A stretch of 64,000 nt of DNA from Odoribacter sp. (GCA_023663145.1 JAMPHZ010000001.1:62001-126000), one strand, 5' to 3'; positions 9,195 through 17,862 are shown, counted from the stretch's first letter. Notes: generated from the letters alone by a model not told the origin. Numbers and translations: made by a program.

Positions 9195-10405
9195 TGTTGG
9201 ATAAATTTAAAGCGTGGAGTAACTACGTCGTGGGTCCATTGAAGCCGCGAGTAATTGGCAGATCCGTCAAGATCCGTCTCACGGATAAATACACGGGTTG
9301 AGAGACCTGTTGGGTTGTATAGTACCCAATCGTCCCACAATGTGTCGGTGGCGTCGTGGTATATTATGGCATTGGCCATAGCTCTGTTGAAGTCGTCGAC
9401 TAATTCTGGTTCAAGGGCTGACGCTTCAGCCAATGATGTGACGTATTCGCCGAAGTCAAGATAGTTGCCTTGGCTTACTGTTTCGGATCCGTAGTAATTG
9501 GTCTTTATACGGAGCGGATGGGGCAGTGGGGTACGATTGTATATTGCTGAGGTGGCAGCGGCAAGTTCTCCGAGGAACTGTGTGTCAATAACAGTCATGG
9601 TGGCTGTGCGTTTCTCAGCTGAAGGAAGAGTGTTGTAGTGTGTGAAGGTGTTTGATGCCGCTTCCACAAGGCTGTTGCGGTCGCCGGCGATTAGGGGTGC
9701 CATGTTTAGGTCGTAGCGCATTCCTTCGCGAGGCAGTTCCGAAGGGCTTGAGATTATGTAACGCGCGCAGTGGCGCAGCTGATACATTACTTCAATTGAT
9801 CCCATCAGGCAGCAGTCAAAATAGATGTAATCGAAGTTCTTGCCATTCAGGACTTCGGCGAGTGTAGTTACGTTCATGCGCCGGCCATGGTCTTGCCCGT
9901 ATGACTTTAGTTTGGGAGAACTGAAAGATGGCAGGCTTTCGTTCCCATCTTCAAGCCATCCGTTGGCATGGCTCCACAGGACCAACCCGTATGAATCGGA
10001 TGGCGCGTATGCCTTGGCGTCGTCGATGACCTGTGACATCAAGGCTGCGTCAGTGGCATATCCTTCAGTGTATGTTTTGATGACCTTTATGCCTGAGGGT
10101 GTGAGTTCTTCGAGTTTTGAGTCAGTGTAAGTGGAGTGGAATATAAGCCAACGGCCACCATTCAGACTGCCGCATGAGGCTGCGAGTTGCATCTCACGTA
10201 GGTCAAGAGAGTCTGCAGCTTCGATCTTTACCCCTTGGATTGTTTGAGGACGTCCAAGGCTGTTGGCCGCGACCATGTAAACGAGCACTGTACGGCCGTC
10301 GCCGGGTTCGGCCACAACTGGTTCATCGCCTTTGCCGGAGCATGCGGAAAGGATAGATGTTGCCACACAGGCAAGGATAAGTATGTGAAATTTTGTAAAA
10401 CGCAT
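9191..10405 (-). CDS. Clostripain-family (C11) cysteine protease, lipoprotein
   Basis: The protein has 404 residues from the ATG at 10405; a GTG three codons earlier (10414) lies at the -7 box and is unlikely. A lipobox (ILSAC, Cys22) marks it as an outer-membrane lipoprotein. The family's catalytic pair is visible: His146 in LWSHANGW and Cys198 or Cys199 in YFDCCLMGSIEV, where the usual motif is D-A-C-L-M. C11 proteases cleave after Arg or Lys and often self-activate. Its place at the head of an operon with mscS, recJ and recQ does not suggest a shared pathway. Confidence 0.87.
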   Translation of the reverse strand: MRFTKFHILILACVATSILSACSGKGDEPVVAEPGDGRTVLVYMVAANSLGRPQTIQGVKIEAADSLDLREMQLAASCGSLNGGRWLIFHSTYTDSKLEELTPSGIKVIKTYTEGYATDAALMSQVIDDAKAYAPSDSYGLVLWSHANGWLEDGNESLPSFSSPKLKSYGQDHGRRMNVTTLAEVLNGKNFDYIYFDCCLMGSIEVMYQLRHCARYIISSPSELPREGMRYDLNMAPLIAGDRNSLVEAASNTFTHYNTLPSAEKRTATMTVIDTQFLGELAAATSAIYNRTPLPHPLRIKTNYYGSETVSQGNYLDFGEYVTSLAEASALEPELVDDFNRAMANAIIYHDATDTLWDDWVLYNPTGLSTRVFIRETDLDGSANYSRLQWTHDVVTPRFKFIQQ

Positions 10406-10413
10406 ATTCACCA

Positions 10414-10421
10414 CAAAGATA
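10414..10421 (-). promoter_or_regulatory. -7 promoter box of the clostripain-mscS-recJ-recQ operon
   Basis: Minus-strand TATCTTTG matches TAnnTTTG. It ends only 8 bases before the ATG at 10405, so the mRNA would have almost no leader. No good TTTG is seen 19-21 bases upstream. The gap 10422-10557 otherwise holds only a weak 5-bp hairpin (10526-10541). Confidence 0.55.
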
Positions 10422-10557
10422 CGAAAAAAAGGGTAGAGTTATTTCCTATAGATGCCTTTTTAACGTATTTTTTGTGGTGTTGTGATGTGCTGTGAAGTGT
10501 AGTCCCTCAGTAAATTCAGATGTGTCGCCTGAGTTTAGGCGGAACTGTTTTTCGGGG

Positions 10558-12240
10558 TTATTTGTACATGAATCGCTTTATCGACCGCTTGGGCGTCTTT
10601 GCAAATTCTCCGGGCATAATTTCAATTTCGGCTACCTGTTCGTAGGGAGCTACCAATGCGTTCAGATCCCGTTTGTTCTGTGCCATTATCGCTTCAATGT
10701 CTCTTGTGCTGAGGCGGTCGGTTTTTACTGACTCAGGATCGGGATAAACGAGCGCGGTCAGATGTCCATTGCGGTCCACGACGAGGCTTTCACCAACATA
10801 AGGCATGTTGTTAAGTTTAGCCTCGATTTCCTCGGGATATATGTTTTGGCCGTTGGCGCTCAGAATCATGGTTTTGTAGCGGCCACGAATAAATATTGTG
10901 CGGTTGTCAAGGCCACCTATGTGTCCCATGTCGCCGGTATGCAGCCACCCGTCGCTATCAATGGCTGCGGCTGTGGCTTCTGGGTTTTTGTAATAGCCGA
11001 GCATCACGTCTTGCCCTTTGACAACAATCTCGCCTTGGCCCTCGGTGGTGTTGTCTGTGACTATTTTGCCGGTCATGCAAGGGAGCAGCCGGCCGGCTGA
11101 ACCCGGAACGAACTCGCGCCAGGGGGTGTAGCTGATCAGCGGCGCGCATTCTGTCATGCCGTAGCCTACGGTGAACGGGAAGTTGATGCGGTAGAGGAAA
11201 TCCTCAACCTCAGGGTTGAGCGGGGCTCCACCTATAATGACTTCCTCGAATTGTCCGCCAAATGCATCAACCAATCTTGAGCGTATTCGGCTGTAAATGG
11301 CACGGTCAAGCATGGGTACTGCCAAAATCCATCGCATCGGCTTCTTGGTTATCATGGGCACGATCATCTTGCGATAGATCTTTTCAAGCACTAACGGCAC
11401 ACATACTATGAGGTTGGGTTTAACAGCTTCGAGAGCTTTCAGCAGCAGAGCCGGTGTGGGCGCTTTGCCGAGTACTGTGACGTGAGAACCTGCGGCAAGG
11501 GGTACCAACATGTCGAAAGCGCACCCGTAGGCATGAGCGAGCGGCAGGAATGAAAGTGCCCTCGAGCCTTGGTAGTGCAGCCGAGATTTCAGGCCGAAAC
11601 CTACGTTGCCGGCGAGGTTGTCGTAGGTGAGCATCACTCCTTTGGAGTATCCCGTGGTGCCTGAGGTGTAGTTGAGTATGGCTATATCATCGTTGGACCG
11701 GGGTGCGTATATTATGTCGCTGCGGGTGAATCCTTTGGGGTATCTGCGCGAGAGGCGTCGCGAGATGTCGCGCAGGAATCGTGTCAGGGTCACGTCTTCG
11801 CACCGTAGCATTCTTATTGCGTCAAGCGATATTACTGCTTTCAGCGCGGGGAATTGATTGTCCTTAATATGTTCCCAAATGGAATCGGCCACGAAGAGCA
11901 GTGCGGCATCGCTGTGGTTTATTATGTTTGCAGCGTCGGCGGGGTTGAATTCGTTGAGTATTGGAACTATAGTGGCGCCATATGTTATGGTGGCCATGTA
12001 GAGATATATCCAACGCGGAGTATTCTTGCCCAGGAGAGCAACCTTGTCGCCCGGGTGAATGCCAGCTGCTTCAAAGAACAAGTGCACGCGAGCTATGCGT
12101 TTTGCGAGGTCGCCATAGGTGTATGTCTTGCCCGAGATATAATCTGATATTGCCGGCAAAGGGAAGTTGTCGCTGAAAGCCTGCCTGTAAGTTTCAAGCA
12201 GGTCACAGCCGCGCAAGTCTTTTGTGGTGTATCCGGGCAT
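10558..12240 (-). CDS. Long-chain fatty acid-CoA ligase (AMP-forming)
   Basis: The protein has 560 residues. It has the ANL-superfamily motifs in order: P-loop-like NYTSGTTGYSKGVMLT near residue 190, GYGMTECAPLISYT near 360, GWLHTGDMG near 430 and the hinge IFIRGRYKTMILSANGQNIYPEEIE. It activates fatty acids to acyl-AMP and then acyl-CoA, on the cytoplasmic side of the membrane. The family is typical FadD/FAA1-like; exact chain length is not readable. It is the last gene of hpt-adk-ligase, 12 bases after adk. Confidence 0.92.
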   Translation of the reverse strand: MPGYTTKDLRGCDLLETYRQAFSDNFPLPAISDYISGKTYTYGDLAKRIARVHLFFEAAGIHPGDKVALLGKNTPRWIYLYMATITYGATIVPILNEFNPADAANIINHSDAALLFVADSIWEHIKDNQFPALKAVISLDAIRMLRCEDVTLTRFLRDISRRLSRRYPKGFTRSDIIYAPRSNDDIAILNYTSGTTGYSKGVMLTYDNLAGNVGFGLKSRLHYQGSRALSFLPLAHAYGCAFDMLVPLAAGSHVTVLGKAPTPALLLKALEAVKPNLIVCVPLVLEKIYRKMIVPMITKKPMRWILAVPMLDRAIYSRIRSRLVDAFGGQFEEVIIGGAPLNPEVEDFLYRINFPFTVGYGMTECAPLISYTPWREFVPGSAGRLLPCMTGKIVTDNTTEGQGEIVVKGQDVMLGYYKNPEATAAAIDSDGWLHTGDMGHIGGLDNRTIFIRGRYKTMILSANGQNIYPEEIEAKLNNMPYVGESLVVDRNGHLTALVYPDPESVKTDRLSTRDIEAIMAQNKRDLNALVAPYEQVAEIEIMPGEFAKTPKRSIKRFMYK

Positions 12241-12252
12241 TGGCCGTGTGTT

Positions 12253-12834
12253 TTAAGAAATGTGTCCTTTTAGGGAACTGTGGATGTCGTTGAAGATATT
12301 GTCGACGGATCCGTTTCCGTTTATGGCGTGATATTTGCCTTCGTTGATGTAATAATCGCGCAGCGGTTGGGTCTGAGAATGGTAAACTTTCAGTCGGTTT
12401 TTGATAGTGTCAAGGTTGTCGTCGGCGCGGCCGGTTTCCTTGCCTCGTTGTAGCATCCGCTTCACGAGTTCATCTTCGTCAACTTCAAGGCCTATTACGG
12501 CATGTACTTTTGAGCCGCGTTTTGCGAGCATGTCTTTCAGTGCCTTGGCTTGATCAATTGTGCGTGGAAAGCCGTCAAAGATGACTCCTGCCGCTGTTTT
12601 TTCAGGATTTGTGTCAAGCACTTCCTCAAGCACCTTTATCATCAGAGCGTCGGGGATAAGCTGACCGTTTGAGATGTAACCATCGGCAATTTTGCCGAGT
12701 TCGGTTCCGCGTGCGATGTGGTCACGCAGAACCTCGCCTGTAGAAATGTGGTGCAAACCGTATTTCTCGATAAGTTTCTCGCTTTGAGTTCCCTTACCGC
12801 TGCCGGGAGCGCCAAAAATCACAAGATTGAGCAT
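12253..12834 (-). CDS. adk: Adenylate kinase
   Basis: It interconverts ATP + AMP and 2 ADP. The protein has 193 residues with the P-loop GAPGSGKGT (8-16), AMP-binding STGEVLRDH, DGFPRTIDQA near 85, and a short lid (QRGKETGRADDN) without zinc cysteines, so it is the short-lid type. Start ATG at 12834 follows directly on the hpt stop with no spacer, so the purine-salvage and adenylate genes are coupled. Confidence 0.96.
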   Translation of the reverse strand: MLNLVIFGAPGSGKGTQSEKLIEKYGLHHISTGEVLRDHIARGTELGKIADGYISNGQLIPDALMIKVLEEVLDTNPEKTAAGVIFDGFPRTIDQAKALKDMLAKRGSKVHAVIGLEVDEDELVKRMLQRGKETGRADDNLDTIKNRLKVYHSQTQPLRDYYINEGKYHAINGNGSVDNIFNDIHSSLKGHIS

Positions 12835-13377
12835 TTAATCTTCTTTTAGAATGTAGATGTCGTTGAGGTTACGGGCTTTTTCGTTGAGATCAAGGCCGAA
12901 ACCTATAATAAATTTTTTGGGAATTGAGAAGCCCACATAGTCGGGGGATACGTTTTCAACGAGCGCCTCGGGCTTGAAAAGGAGAGTCGCTATCTTGACC
13001 TGAGCAGGTTCTTTCTCCTGCAGGTGGTCAATGAGGCGGCGAATTGTGTGGCCTGTGTCAACGATATCCTCAACTACTATCACGGTGCGTCCCTTGATGT
13101 CCTCATGCAGGCCCATCACTTCCTTGACCTGACCGGTTGATCCGGTTCCTTCATAACTTTTCAGACGGATGAAGGTTATCTCGGCATCAATGCCTTCACA
13201 TGCCCGGAAAAGATCAGAGGCAAAAGGAAACGCCCCGTTCAGCACACAGATGAACAAGGGCGATTTGTCAGCGCAGTCGCGCGCGATTTCTTTGCCCAAC
13301 TCCTTGATGCGGGCAGCTATAGTCTCTTGAGTGATATAAGTCTCGAAGGTCATGCCTTCGTAGGATACTTGTTTCAT
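12835..13377 (-). CDS. hpt: Hypoxanthine phosphoribosyltransferase
   Basis: A purine salvage enzyme that makes IMP or GMP from base plus PRPP. The start is taken as ATG at 13377 (MKQVSYEGMTF, 180 residues), preceded by GAAAGGA as ribosome binding site; a frame extending to 13440 would pass through the -7 box at 13404-13411. The PRPP motif VIVVEDIVDTGHTIRRL and the family end FIIGFGLDLNEKARNLNDIY are clear. First gene of the hpt-adk-acyl-CoA ligase operon. Confidence 0.95.
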   Translation of the reverse strand: MKQVSYEGMTFETYITQETIAARIKELGKEIARDCADKSPLFICVLNGAFPFASDLFRACEGIDAEITFIRLKSYEGTGSTGQVKEVMGLHEDIKGRTVIVVEDIVDTGHTIRRLIDHLQEKEPAQVKIATLLFKPEALVENVSPDYVGFSIPKKFIIGFGLDLNEKARNLNDIYILKED

Positions 13378-13403
13378 TCCTTTCAGTAAAGAAAAATTTT
13401 GCG

Positions 13404-13411
13404 CAAAGGTA
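13404..13411 (-). promoter_or_regulatory. -7 promoter box for hpt-adk
   Basis: Minus-strand TACCTTTG, followed by GCGCAAAAT, matches TAnnTTTG. It lies 26 bases before the ATG at 13377. It also fixes the hpt start, since any earlier start codon would be upstream of the transcript. The -33 element is weak. Confidence 0.65.
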
Positions 13412-13488
13412 GCAATTATTTTTTTATCAAGCCTCATCAATCGCTTATTTTTTTGTGGTCATGCTTTCGTTTTTTATAATTTTAGGCG

Positions 13489-13496
13489 TAACTTTG
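13489..13496 (+). promoter_or_regulatory. -7 promoter box for the DUF3737-malY pair
   Basis: TAACTTTG on the plus strand, 22 bases before the ATG at 13519. TTTC at 13465-13468, 20 bases upstream, could serve as a poor -33 element. It is divergent from the hpt promoter across about 80 bases. Confidence 0.6.
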
Positions 13497-13518
13497 CCAA
13501 AGAAAAATCTACTACATC

Positions 13519-14361
13519 ATGCAAGAAATCAAAGATAAGGAATACGGTGGCGAGCGTCCTCTGTTTGGCTCGCATCACTTGCGTCTTGATAATGTGACGA
13601 TACACGCCGGAGAGTCGGCTCTGAAATGTTGCAGCGACATAGTAGCTGTGAATTGCCGTTTCGAGGGAAAATACCCGTTCTGGCACGTCGATGGTTTCAC
13701 CATCGACCATTGCCTGTTCACTTCCGGGGCGCGTGCCGCGTTGTGGTACTCGCGTTTTCTGAGAATGAATGACACTGTGGTCGAGGCTCCCAAAATGTTC
13801 CGAGAGATGACCGGTGTGTCACTTGAGAATGTTAGGATTCCGGATGCCGCTGAGACACTTTGGCACTGCAGGGAGGTTAAAATGAGACATGTGGAGGTGT
13901 CAAATGCAGATTATCTGTTTATGCACAGTTCGGATATAGACATAGCCCATTATACGCAGCAGGGTAATTATTCATTCCAATATTGCCGCAATGTGGTGAT
14001 ACGTGATGCTGTCATCGACTCAAAGGATGCCTTTTGGAACACGGATGACGTGACGTTGATCAATTGTAAACTTACCGGTGAATATCTGGGTTGGCATTCG
14101 CGCGGGCTTCACCTTATAGATTGTCATATTTCCGGCACGCAGCCGCTGTGCTATTGCCGTGGGCTTGTGTTACAGAACTGTACATTTGCACCTGATTGTG
14201 ATCTTGCGTTCGAGGATTCAGAGGTGAGCGCAAGTATCTCAGGACATGTTACAAGTGTCAAGAATCCGTCGTCGGGCAGTATAGTGGCCGATTCGTACGG
14301 AGATATTATCATAGATAAGAATGTACGTCGTCCTGCAAATTGCGATATAAAGGCACGATGA
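13519..14361 (+). CDS. DUF3737 family protein (parallel beta-helix-like)
   Basis: The protein has 280 residues and no signal peptide. The sequence is a run of short repeated strands with regularly placed N, C, D and W (for example NVTIHAGESALKCCSDIVAVNCRFEGKYPFWHVDG, cut short here to its ends: NVTIHAGES and FEGKYPFWHVDG), which suggests a right-handed beta-helix as in pectate-lyase-like folds. I recognise it as the DUF3737 type; its reaction is unknown. It is translationally coupled (ATGA) to a PLP-dependent MalY-type enzyme, so the two probably act together. Many Trp and Cys residues point into turns and could form a ligand groove; that is inference. Confidence 0.8.
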   Translation: MQEIKDKEYGGERPLFGSHHLRLDNVTIHAGESALKCCSDIVAVNCRFEGKYPFWHVDGFTIDHCLFTSGARAALWYSRFLRMNDTVVEAPKMFREMTGVSLENVRIPDAAETLWHCREVKMRHVEVSNADYLFMHSSDIDIAHYTQQGNYSFQYCRNVVIRDAVIDSKDAFWNTDDVTLINCKLTGEYLGWHSRGLHLIDCHISGTQPLCYCRGLVLQNCTFAPDCDLAFEDSEVSASISGHVTSVKNPSSGSIVADSYGDIIIDKNVRRPANCDIKAR

Positions 14362-15578
14362 GCACCTCATATGATTTTGATCGGATTTTAGATCGCCGTG
14401 GGACATGTTCCTACAAATGGGACACGACTTCTGATGGTGTGACGGCTATGTGGGTCGCCGATATGGATTTCATGGCAGCCCCATGTATTATTGATGCCTT
14501 GCGGAAGAGAGTGGAGCATGGCGTGTTCGGATACACATATGTTCCGGCCTCCTATTACTCAGCAGTGACAGATTGGTTCAAGCGCAGGCATGGATGGACG
14601 ATAGACGAGTCACACATTATATATACGTCGGGGGTGGTTCCGGCCATTTCTGCTATAATAAAGGCGGTGACAAGTCCGGGAGATGGGGTGATTGTGTCAA
14701 CTCCGGCCTACAATTGTTTCTTCTCATCAATCAGGAATAATGACTGCCGATTGGTGGAGAATCGGTTGGTATATAATACGGATGGTAGATATACAATAGA
14801 TTTCGAGGATCTTGAGGCTAAAGCGTCAATGCCTGATGTCACGGCTATGATTCTGTGTAATCCACACAATCCTGCATGTCGTGTGTGGACACCGCAGGAG
14901 CTGCGCCGGATAGGAGATATATGCTTGAGGCATAATGTGTTTGTCATAGCTGATGAGATACATTGCGAGCTTGTCTATCCGGGATTTACATATACGCCGT
15001 ATGCAACTTTGGGTGACGAGTACGCGCTGCATAGTGCGACGTGTATATCTCCGAGCAAGGCATTCAACATCGCGGGCCTGCAGATCGCTAATATTGTAGT
15101 GGCTGATGCGGTCACGCGTGCAGCTGTTGACAAGGCCATAAATATCAATGAGGTGTGTGATGTCAATCCTTTTGGTGTTGTGGCTACCATAGCTGCGTAT
15201 AACGACGGAGAGATGTGGCTGGATAGCCTTGTCAACTATATACACGGTACTTATGAGTGTGTGAGAGAGTTGATAACAAGGCGTCTGCCTGGTTTTGTGC
15301 TGACGCCGCTTGAAGCTACATACCTTGCATGGTTGGATATATCACCGACTGGTATGAATGGTGCTGAGGTTGAACAGCTGCTTATGTGTGAAGCGGCGGT
15401 AAGACTTAATCCTGGTGCGATGTACGGCGCCGGAGGCGAGAATTTCGTGCGTATAAATCTTGCCGCTCCACGGCAGTTGGTGGTTCGGGTGATGGAGAAG
15501 GTGGTATCAGTGCTTGAGCACCATGTGATCCATCATTGTTCCGGCAAAAGGCCGCTGTCCGACGGGTATGAAACCTGA
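14358..15578 (+). CDS. MalY/PatB-type PLP-dependent C-S lyase or aminotransferase
   Basis: The protein has 406 residues from the ATG at 14358, which overlaps the DUF3737 stop as ATGA. It is a fold-type I PLP enzyme: CNPHNPACRVW near 167-177, ADEIHCELV (198-206) and the PLP lysine in SPSKAFNIAG (Lys234). MalY/PatB proteins cleave cystathionine or cysteine conjugates (C-S beta-lyase). The normal C-terminus of the family would end near FVRINLAAP plus one helix. Here about 25 extra residues (EHHVIHHCSGKRPLSDGYET) run 72 bases into the convergent GNAT gene, as if an older stop had been lost. Confidence 0.88.
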   Translation: MSTSYDFDRILDRRGTCSYKWDTTSDGVTAMWVADMDFMAAPCIIDALRKRVEHGVFGYTYVPASYYSAVTDWFKRRHGWTIDESHIIYTSGVVPAISAIIKAVTSPGDGVIVSTPAYNCFFSSIRNNDCRLVENRLVYNTDGRYTIDFEDLEAKASMPDVTAMILCNPHNPACRVWTPQELRRIGDICLRHNVFVIADEIHCELVYPGFTYTPYATLGDEYALHSATCISPSKAFNIAGLQIANIVVADAVTRAAVDKAININEVCDVNPFGVVATIAAYNDGEMWLDSLVNYIHGTYECVRELITRRLPGFVLTPLEATYLAWLDISPTGMNGAEVEQLLMCEAAVRLNPGAMYGAGGENFVRINLAAPRQLVVRVMEKVVSVLEHHVIHHCSGKRPLSDGYET

Positions 15579-16103
15579 AGCAACGTAAAGACGCCGGGCA
15601 CGGTGATTCTCAGGTTCGCAAAGTAAGCCAATAGGCTTGCCTGCGTTGCTGTGCAAGGTTGCAGCGGCGTTTATAAGCTGATACGCAAGTTTATTGCCTC
15701 GATATTCAGGCCAAACCGCGAGCGAATCAAGATATATTTCATCGGGAGATGTCTCGTCATGCATTTCCGCTTCATTGATATGAATGCCAAGGATTTTTGC
15801 CGCTTCTTCTATAAATGCCTTTCTGAGCGGTTGCAGTTGCGCGCCGTCGTAAGCAACTATAACTCCTGCCACAGCCCCCGCCGGAGTGCAGGCTATGATG
15901 CTGTTGCGGTAACTGTATTGAGAATCATCGCGGGCGGCAAGTCTGGTGAATAATTCATTGACAAGATGCAGGCGGTCGGGAGAGCCGGCGAGATGTAGTG
16001 CTATTTCCTCGCCTACGGCCATTATTACGGCCCGGGATATGTAACCGGCGTCGGTTTTGGTAGCCGGACGTAGCGTGAAGACGGGTTTAGTATTCAATTC
16101 CAT
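15507..16103 (-). CDS. GNAT family N-acetyltransferase
   Basis: The protein has 198 residues from ATG 16103; a TTG three codons upstream is less likely. Acetyl-CoA motif A is readable as YLDSLAVWPEYRGNKLAYQLI, followed by LLCEPENHRARRLYVASGFIPVG, both normal for GNAT enzymes. The substrate is unknown. It is the last gene of the eamA-to-GNAT operon; its start overlaps the upstream small membrane-protein gene by 17 bases. Its 3' end overlaps the convergent malY gene by 72 bases, and because the GNAT C-terminus looks conserved, this frame is the real constraint there. Confidence 0.87.
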   Translation of the reverse strand: MELNTKPVFTLRPATKTDAGYISRAVIMAVGEEIALHLAGSPDRLHLVNELFTRLAARDDSQYSYRNSIIACTPAGAVAGVIVAYDGAQLQPLRKAFIEEAAKILGIHINEAEMHDETSPDEIYLDSLAVWPEYRGNKLAYQLINAAATLHSNAGKPIGLLCEPENHRARRLYVASGFIPVGQRPFAGTMMDHMVLKH

Positions 16104-16470
16104 GTTTTTCAAGTTGATGTATTACCTCATTGTGATATTCTTCGGCAGCATGCACGTAGCCGTTAAGGCGTAATTCCGATTCCCTGGCATGAATGGAAAG
16201 CAAGGCGTTCTGGCGTTCCATGGATTCCGGTGCTGTGGCTGCGACGGAAGCTGCATCGTGGGTGGCGGTGGTAATTACAGAAGGGTGTGTCTGTGGTGGT
16301 TCCTTTGTTATTTCATCATCGGTGCATGCACGTGATATAATGAATATTATAAGCAACACTATAGCTGCGAAAATGCTTAAGACAAATACGAGCCGGTCTA
16401 ATCTTATCACCCGGCGCTGCTGTTTCCTGTGGCGAGGGGTTGTGTTCTTTCTTGTGGCTGTTCTATTCAT
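16087..16470 (-). CDS. Small single-pass membrane protein of unknown function
   Basis: The protein has 127 residues: a basic N-terminus (RKNTTPRHRKQQRR), one strong membrane helix at about 26-46 (FVLSIFAAIVLLIIFIISRA), then a Thr/Ala-rich linker and a charged, probably helical C-terminal part (SIHARESELRLNGYVHAAEEY). The charge pattern puts the C-terminal part in the periplasm. It overlaps the exonuclease gene by 8 bases and the GNAT gene by 17. I do not recognise a family; the layout resembles small envelope proteins. Confidence 0.65.
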   Translation of the reverse strand: MNRTATRKNTTPRHRKQQRRVIRLDRLVFVLSIFAAIVLLIIFIISRACTDDEITKEPPQTHPSVITTATHDAASVAATAPESMERQNALLSIHARESELRLNGYVHAAEEYHNEVIHQLEKHGIEY

Positions 16471-16966
16471 TTTGGTTCAGAATGATAGCTAACTTGGCAC
16501 ATGCTAAGGCATCATCAAGAGCGTTATGGTGATTTCCGAGAGTTATTCCGAAAAAGTCGCATAGTGAATCAAGTGATTTTGATGGGAGCATGGCCCGAGG
16601 GATGAGACACCGTGCGGCTTTTAGTGTACAATGCCAGGAAATGTCGGATTCGATGCCGTATATGCGGCTTGCAGCGCTGATGCATTTTGAATCGAAGGCT
16701 GCGTTATGGGCGACAAATGGCAAGTTCTCGAACCAATCGGTCCACTGGGTCCAGACGGTGCCGAATGAGGGAGCGTCGTATGTGTCGCTGTCAGAGAGGC
16801 CATGTACGCGTCGGCAAGCCCAATGGTAATAATCCGGTTCAGGCTTTACAAGGGAGTATCGTCGGTCAATGATTATACTGTCCCGCACTTTTACGGCACC
16901 GATTGAGCAGATGCTTGATGGCTCGTAGTTGGCGGTTTCGACGTCGATTGCAATGAAATCTGTCAT
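16463..16966 (-). CDS. DnaQ-like 3'-5' exonuclease (DEDDh)
   Basis: The protein has 167 residues. The DEDDh active-site set is complete: Asp8 and Glu10 in AIDVETAN, Asp92 in AHNAAFDSKC, His147 and Asp152 in GNHHNALDDA. It is a stand-alone exonuclease domain of the DNA polymerase III epsilon type, without a polymerase or BRCT domain; repair or RNA turnover are both possible. It starts within the ispH stop (ATGA overlap). Confidence 0.9.
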   Translation of the reverse strand: MTDFIAIDVETANYEPSSICSIGAVKVRDSIIIDRRYSLVKPEPDYYHWACRRVHGLSDSDTYDAPSFGTVWTQWTDWFENLPFVAHNAAFDSKCISAASRIYGIESDISWHCTLKAARCLIPRAMLPSKSLDSLCDFFGITLGNHHNALDDALACAKLAIILNQNE

Positions 16967-17862
16967 TTTTCGATGTCAAGTAGCTTGAATACCTTAGCCT
17001 TGACCTGTTCCATCAGTCTGCGGGGCGTGGATGTGGCTCCACATATGCCGATGGACGCGGCATCGGATAGCCATTCGGCATTAATCTGTGTCTCATCGGC
17101 GACAAGGTGGCTGCGGCTGTTGACTTGCAGGCAATGATTGTAAAGAATACGGCCGTTGCTGCTTTTTGTGCCTGCAACGAATATTATCACGTCGTGTTCG
17201 CCGGCAAAAGCCCGTAGATGGTCGACGCGGCCGGCTACCTGGCGGCATATTGTGTCAAATGACCTGAGTTGTGCTCCGGGTTGCAGTCGCGCGCTTATTC
17301 CGTTGATTATGGCATTGAATCCTTCTACGCTTTTGGTGGTCTGTGAGTATAGGTAAATGTCGCGGGAGAAGTCAATACGGTCAAGACCTTCGATGTCTTC
17401 CACCACAATGGCTTCCCCGGCAGTCTGTCCTACAAGTCCGTTGACTTCGGCATGGCCTGTTTGCCCGTATATCACTATCTGAGGGCGGCGGCCGTCAACA
17501 CACGGCTGGTCGTAGGCTTCTTTAATGCGTTGCTGCAACTTAAGTACGACGGGACAGGTCGCATCGATTATCTCAATGTTGTTGCGTCGGGCTATCTCAT
17601 ATGTCGCGGGTGGTTCTCCATGGGCGCGTAACAGCACTTTTGTGTTCCGGAGCTTGCCCAGCTCGTCGTGTGTGATTGTCGTGAGTCCGCAGCGTTCAAG
17701 GCGTTCTACCTCATTGGAATTATGCACAATATCTCCAAGGCAGTAGAGACTGCCACTGTGTGCGAGGCTGTCTTCGGCCTTGCGTATGGCAGTCACTACG
17801 CCGAAGCAGAATCCTGATTTGCTGTCGATCTCGACTACAGGGTGACGAGAGTCTGTGTTCAT
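16963..17862 (-). CDS. ispH: 4-hydroxy-3-methylbut-2-enyl diphosphate reductase
   Basis: Last step of the MEP isoprenoid pathway: HMBPP to IPP and DMAPP. The protein has 299 residues. The three [4Fe-4S] cysteines are in place: Cys19 (SGFCFGV), Cys103 (DATCPVV) and Cys206 (DTICRQ). The proton-relay Glu139 (GQTGHAEVNG), SQTT (173-176) and SSN (234-236) are also present. The gene is coupled by ATGA to cmk upstream. The order porQ-cmk-ispH is shared with Porphyromonas gingivalis, as I recall it. Confidence 0.96.
   Translation of the reverse strand: MNTDSRHPVVEIDSKSGFCFGVVTAIRKAEDSLAHSGSLYCLGDIVHNSNEVERLERCGLTTITHDELGKLRNTKVLLRAHGEPPATYEIARRNNIEIIDATCPVVLKLQQRIKEAYDQPCVDGRRPQIVIYGQTGHAEVNGLVGQTAGEAIVVEDIEGLDRIDFSRDIYLYSQTTKSVEGFNAIINGISARLQPGAQLRSFDTICRQVAGRVDHLRAFAGEHDVIIFVAGTKSSNGRILYNHCLQVNSRSHLVADETQINAEWLSDAASIGICGATSTPRRLMEQVKAKVFKLLDIEK

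Noticed and set aside
10526..10541. Small hairpin CGCCT-GAGTTT-AGGCG after the acyl-CoA ligase gene
   Set aside because: It has only 5 base pairs and no T-run on the minus strand, so it is too weak to call a terminator.
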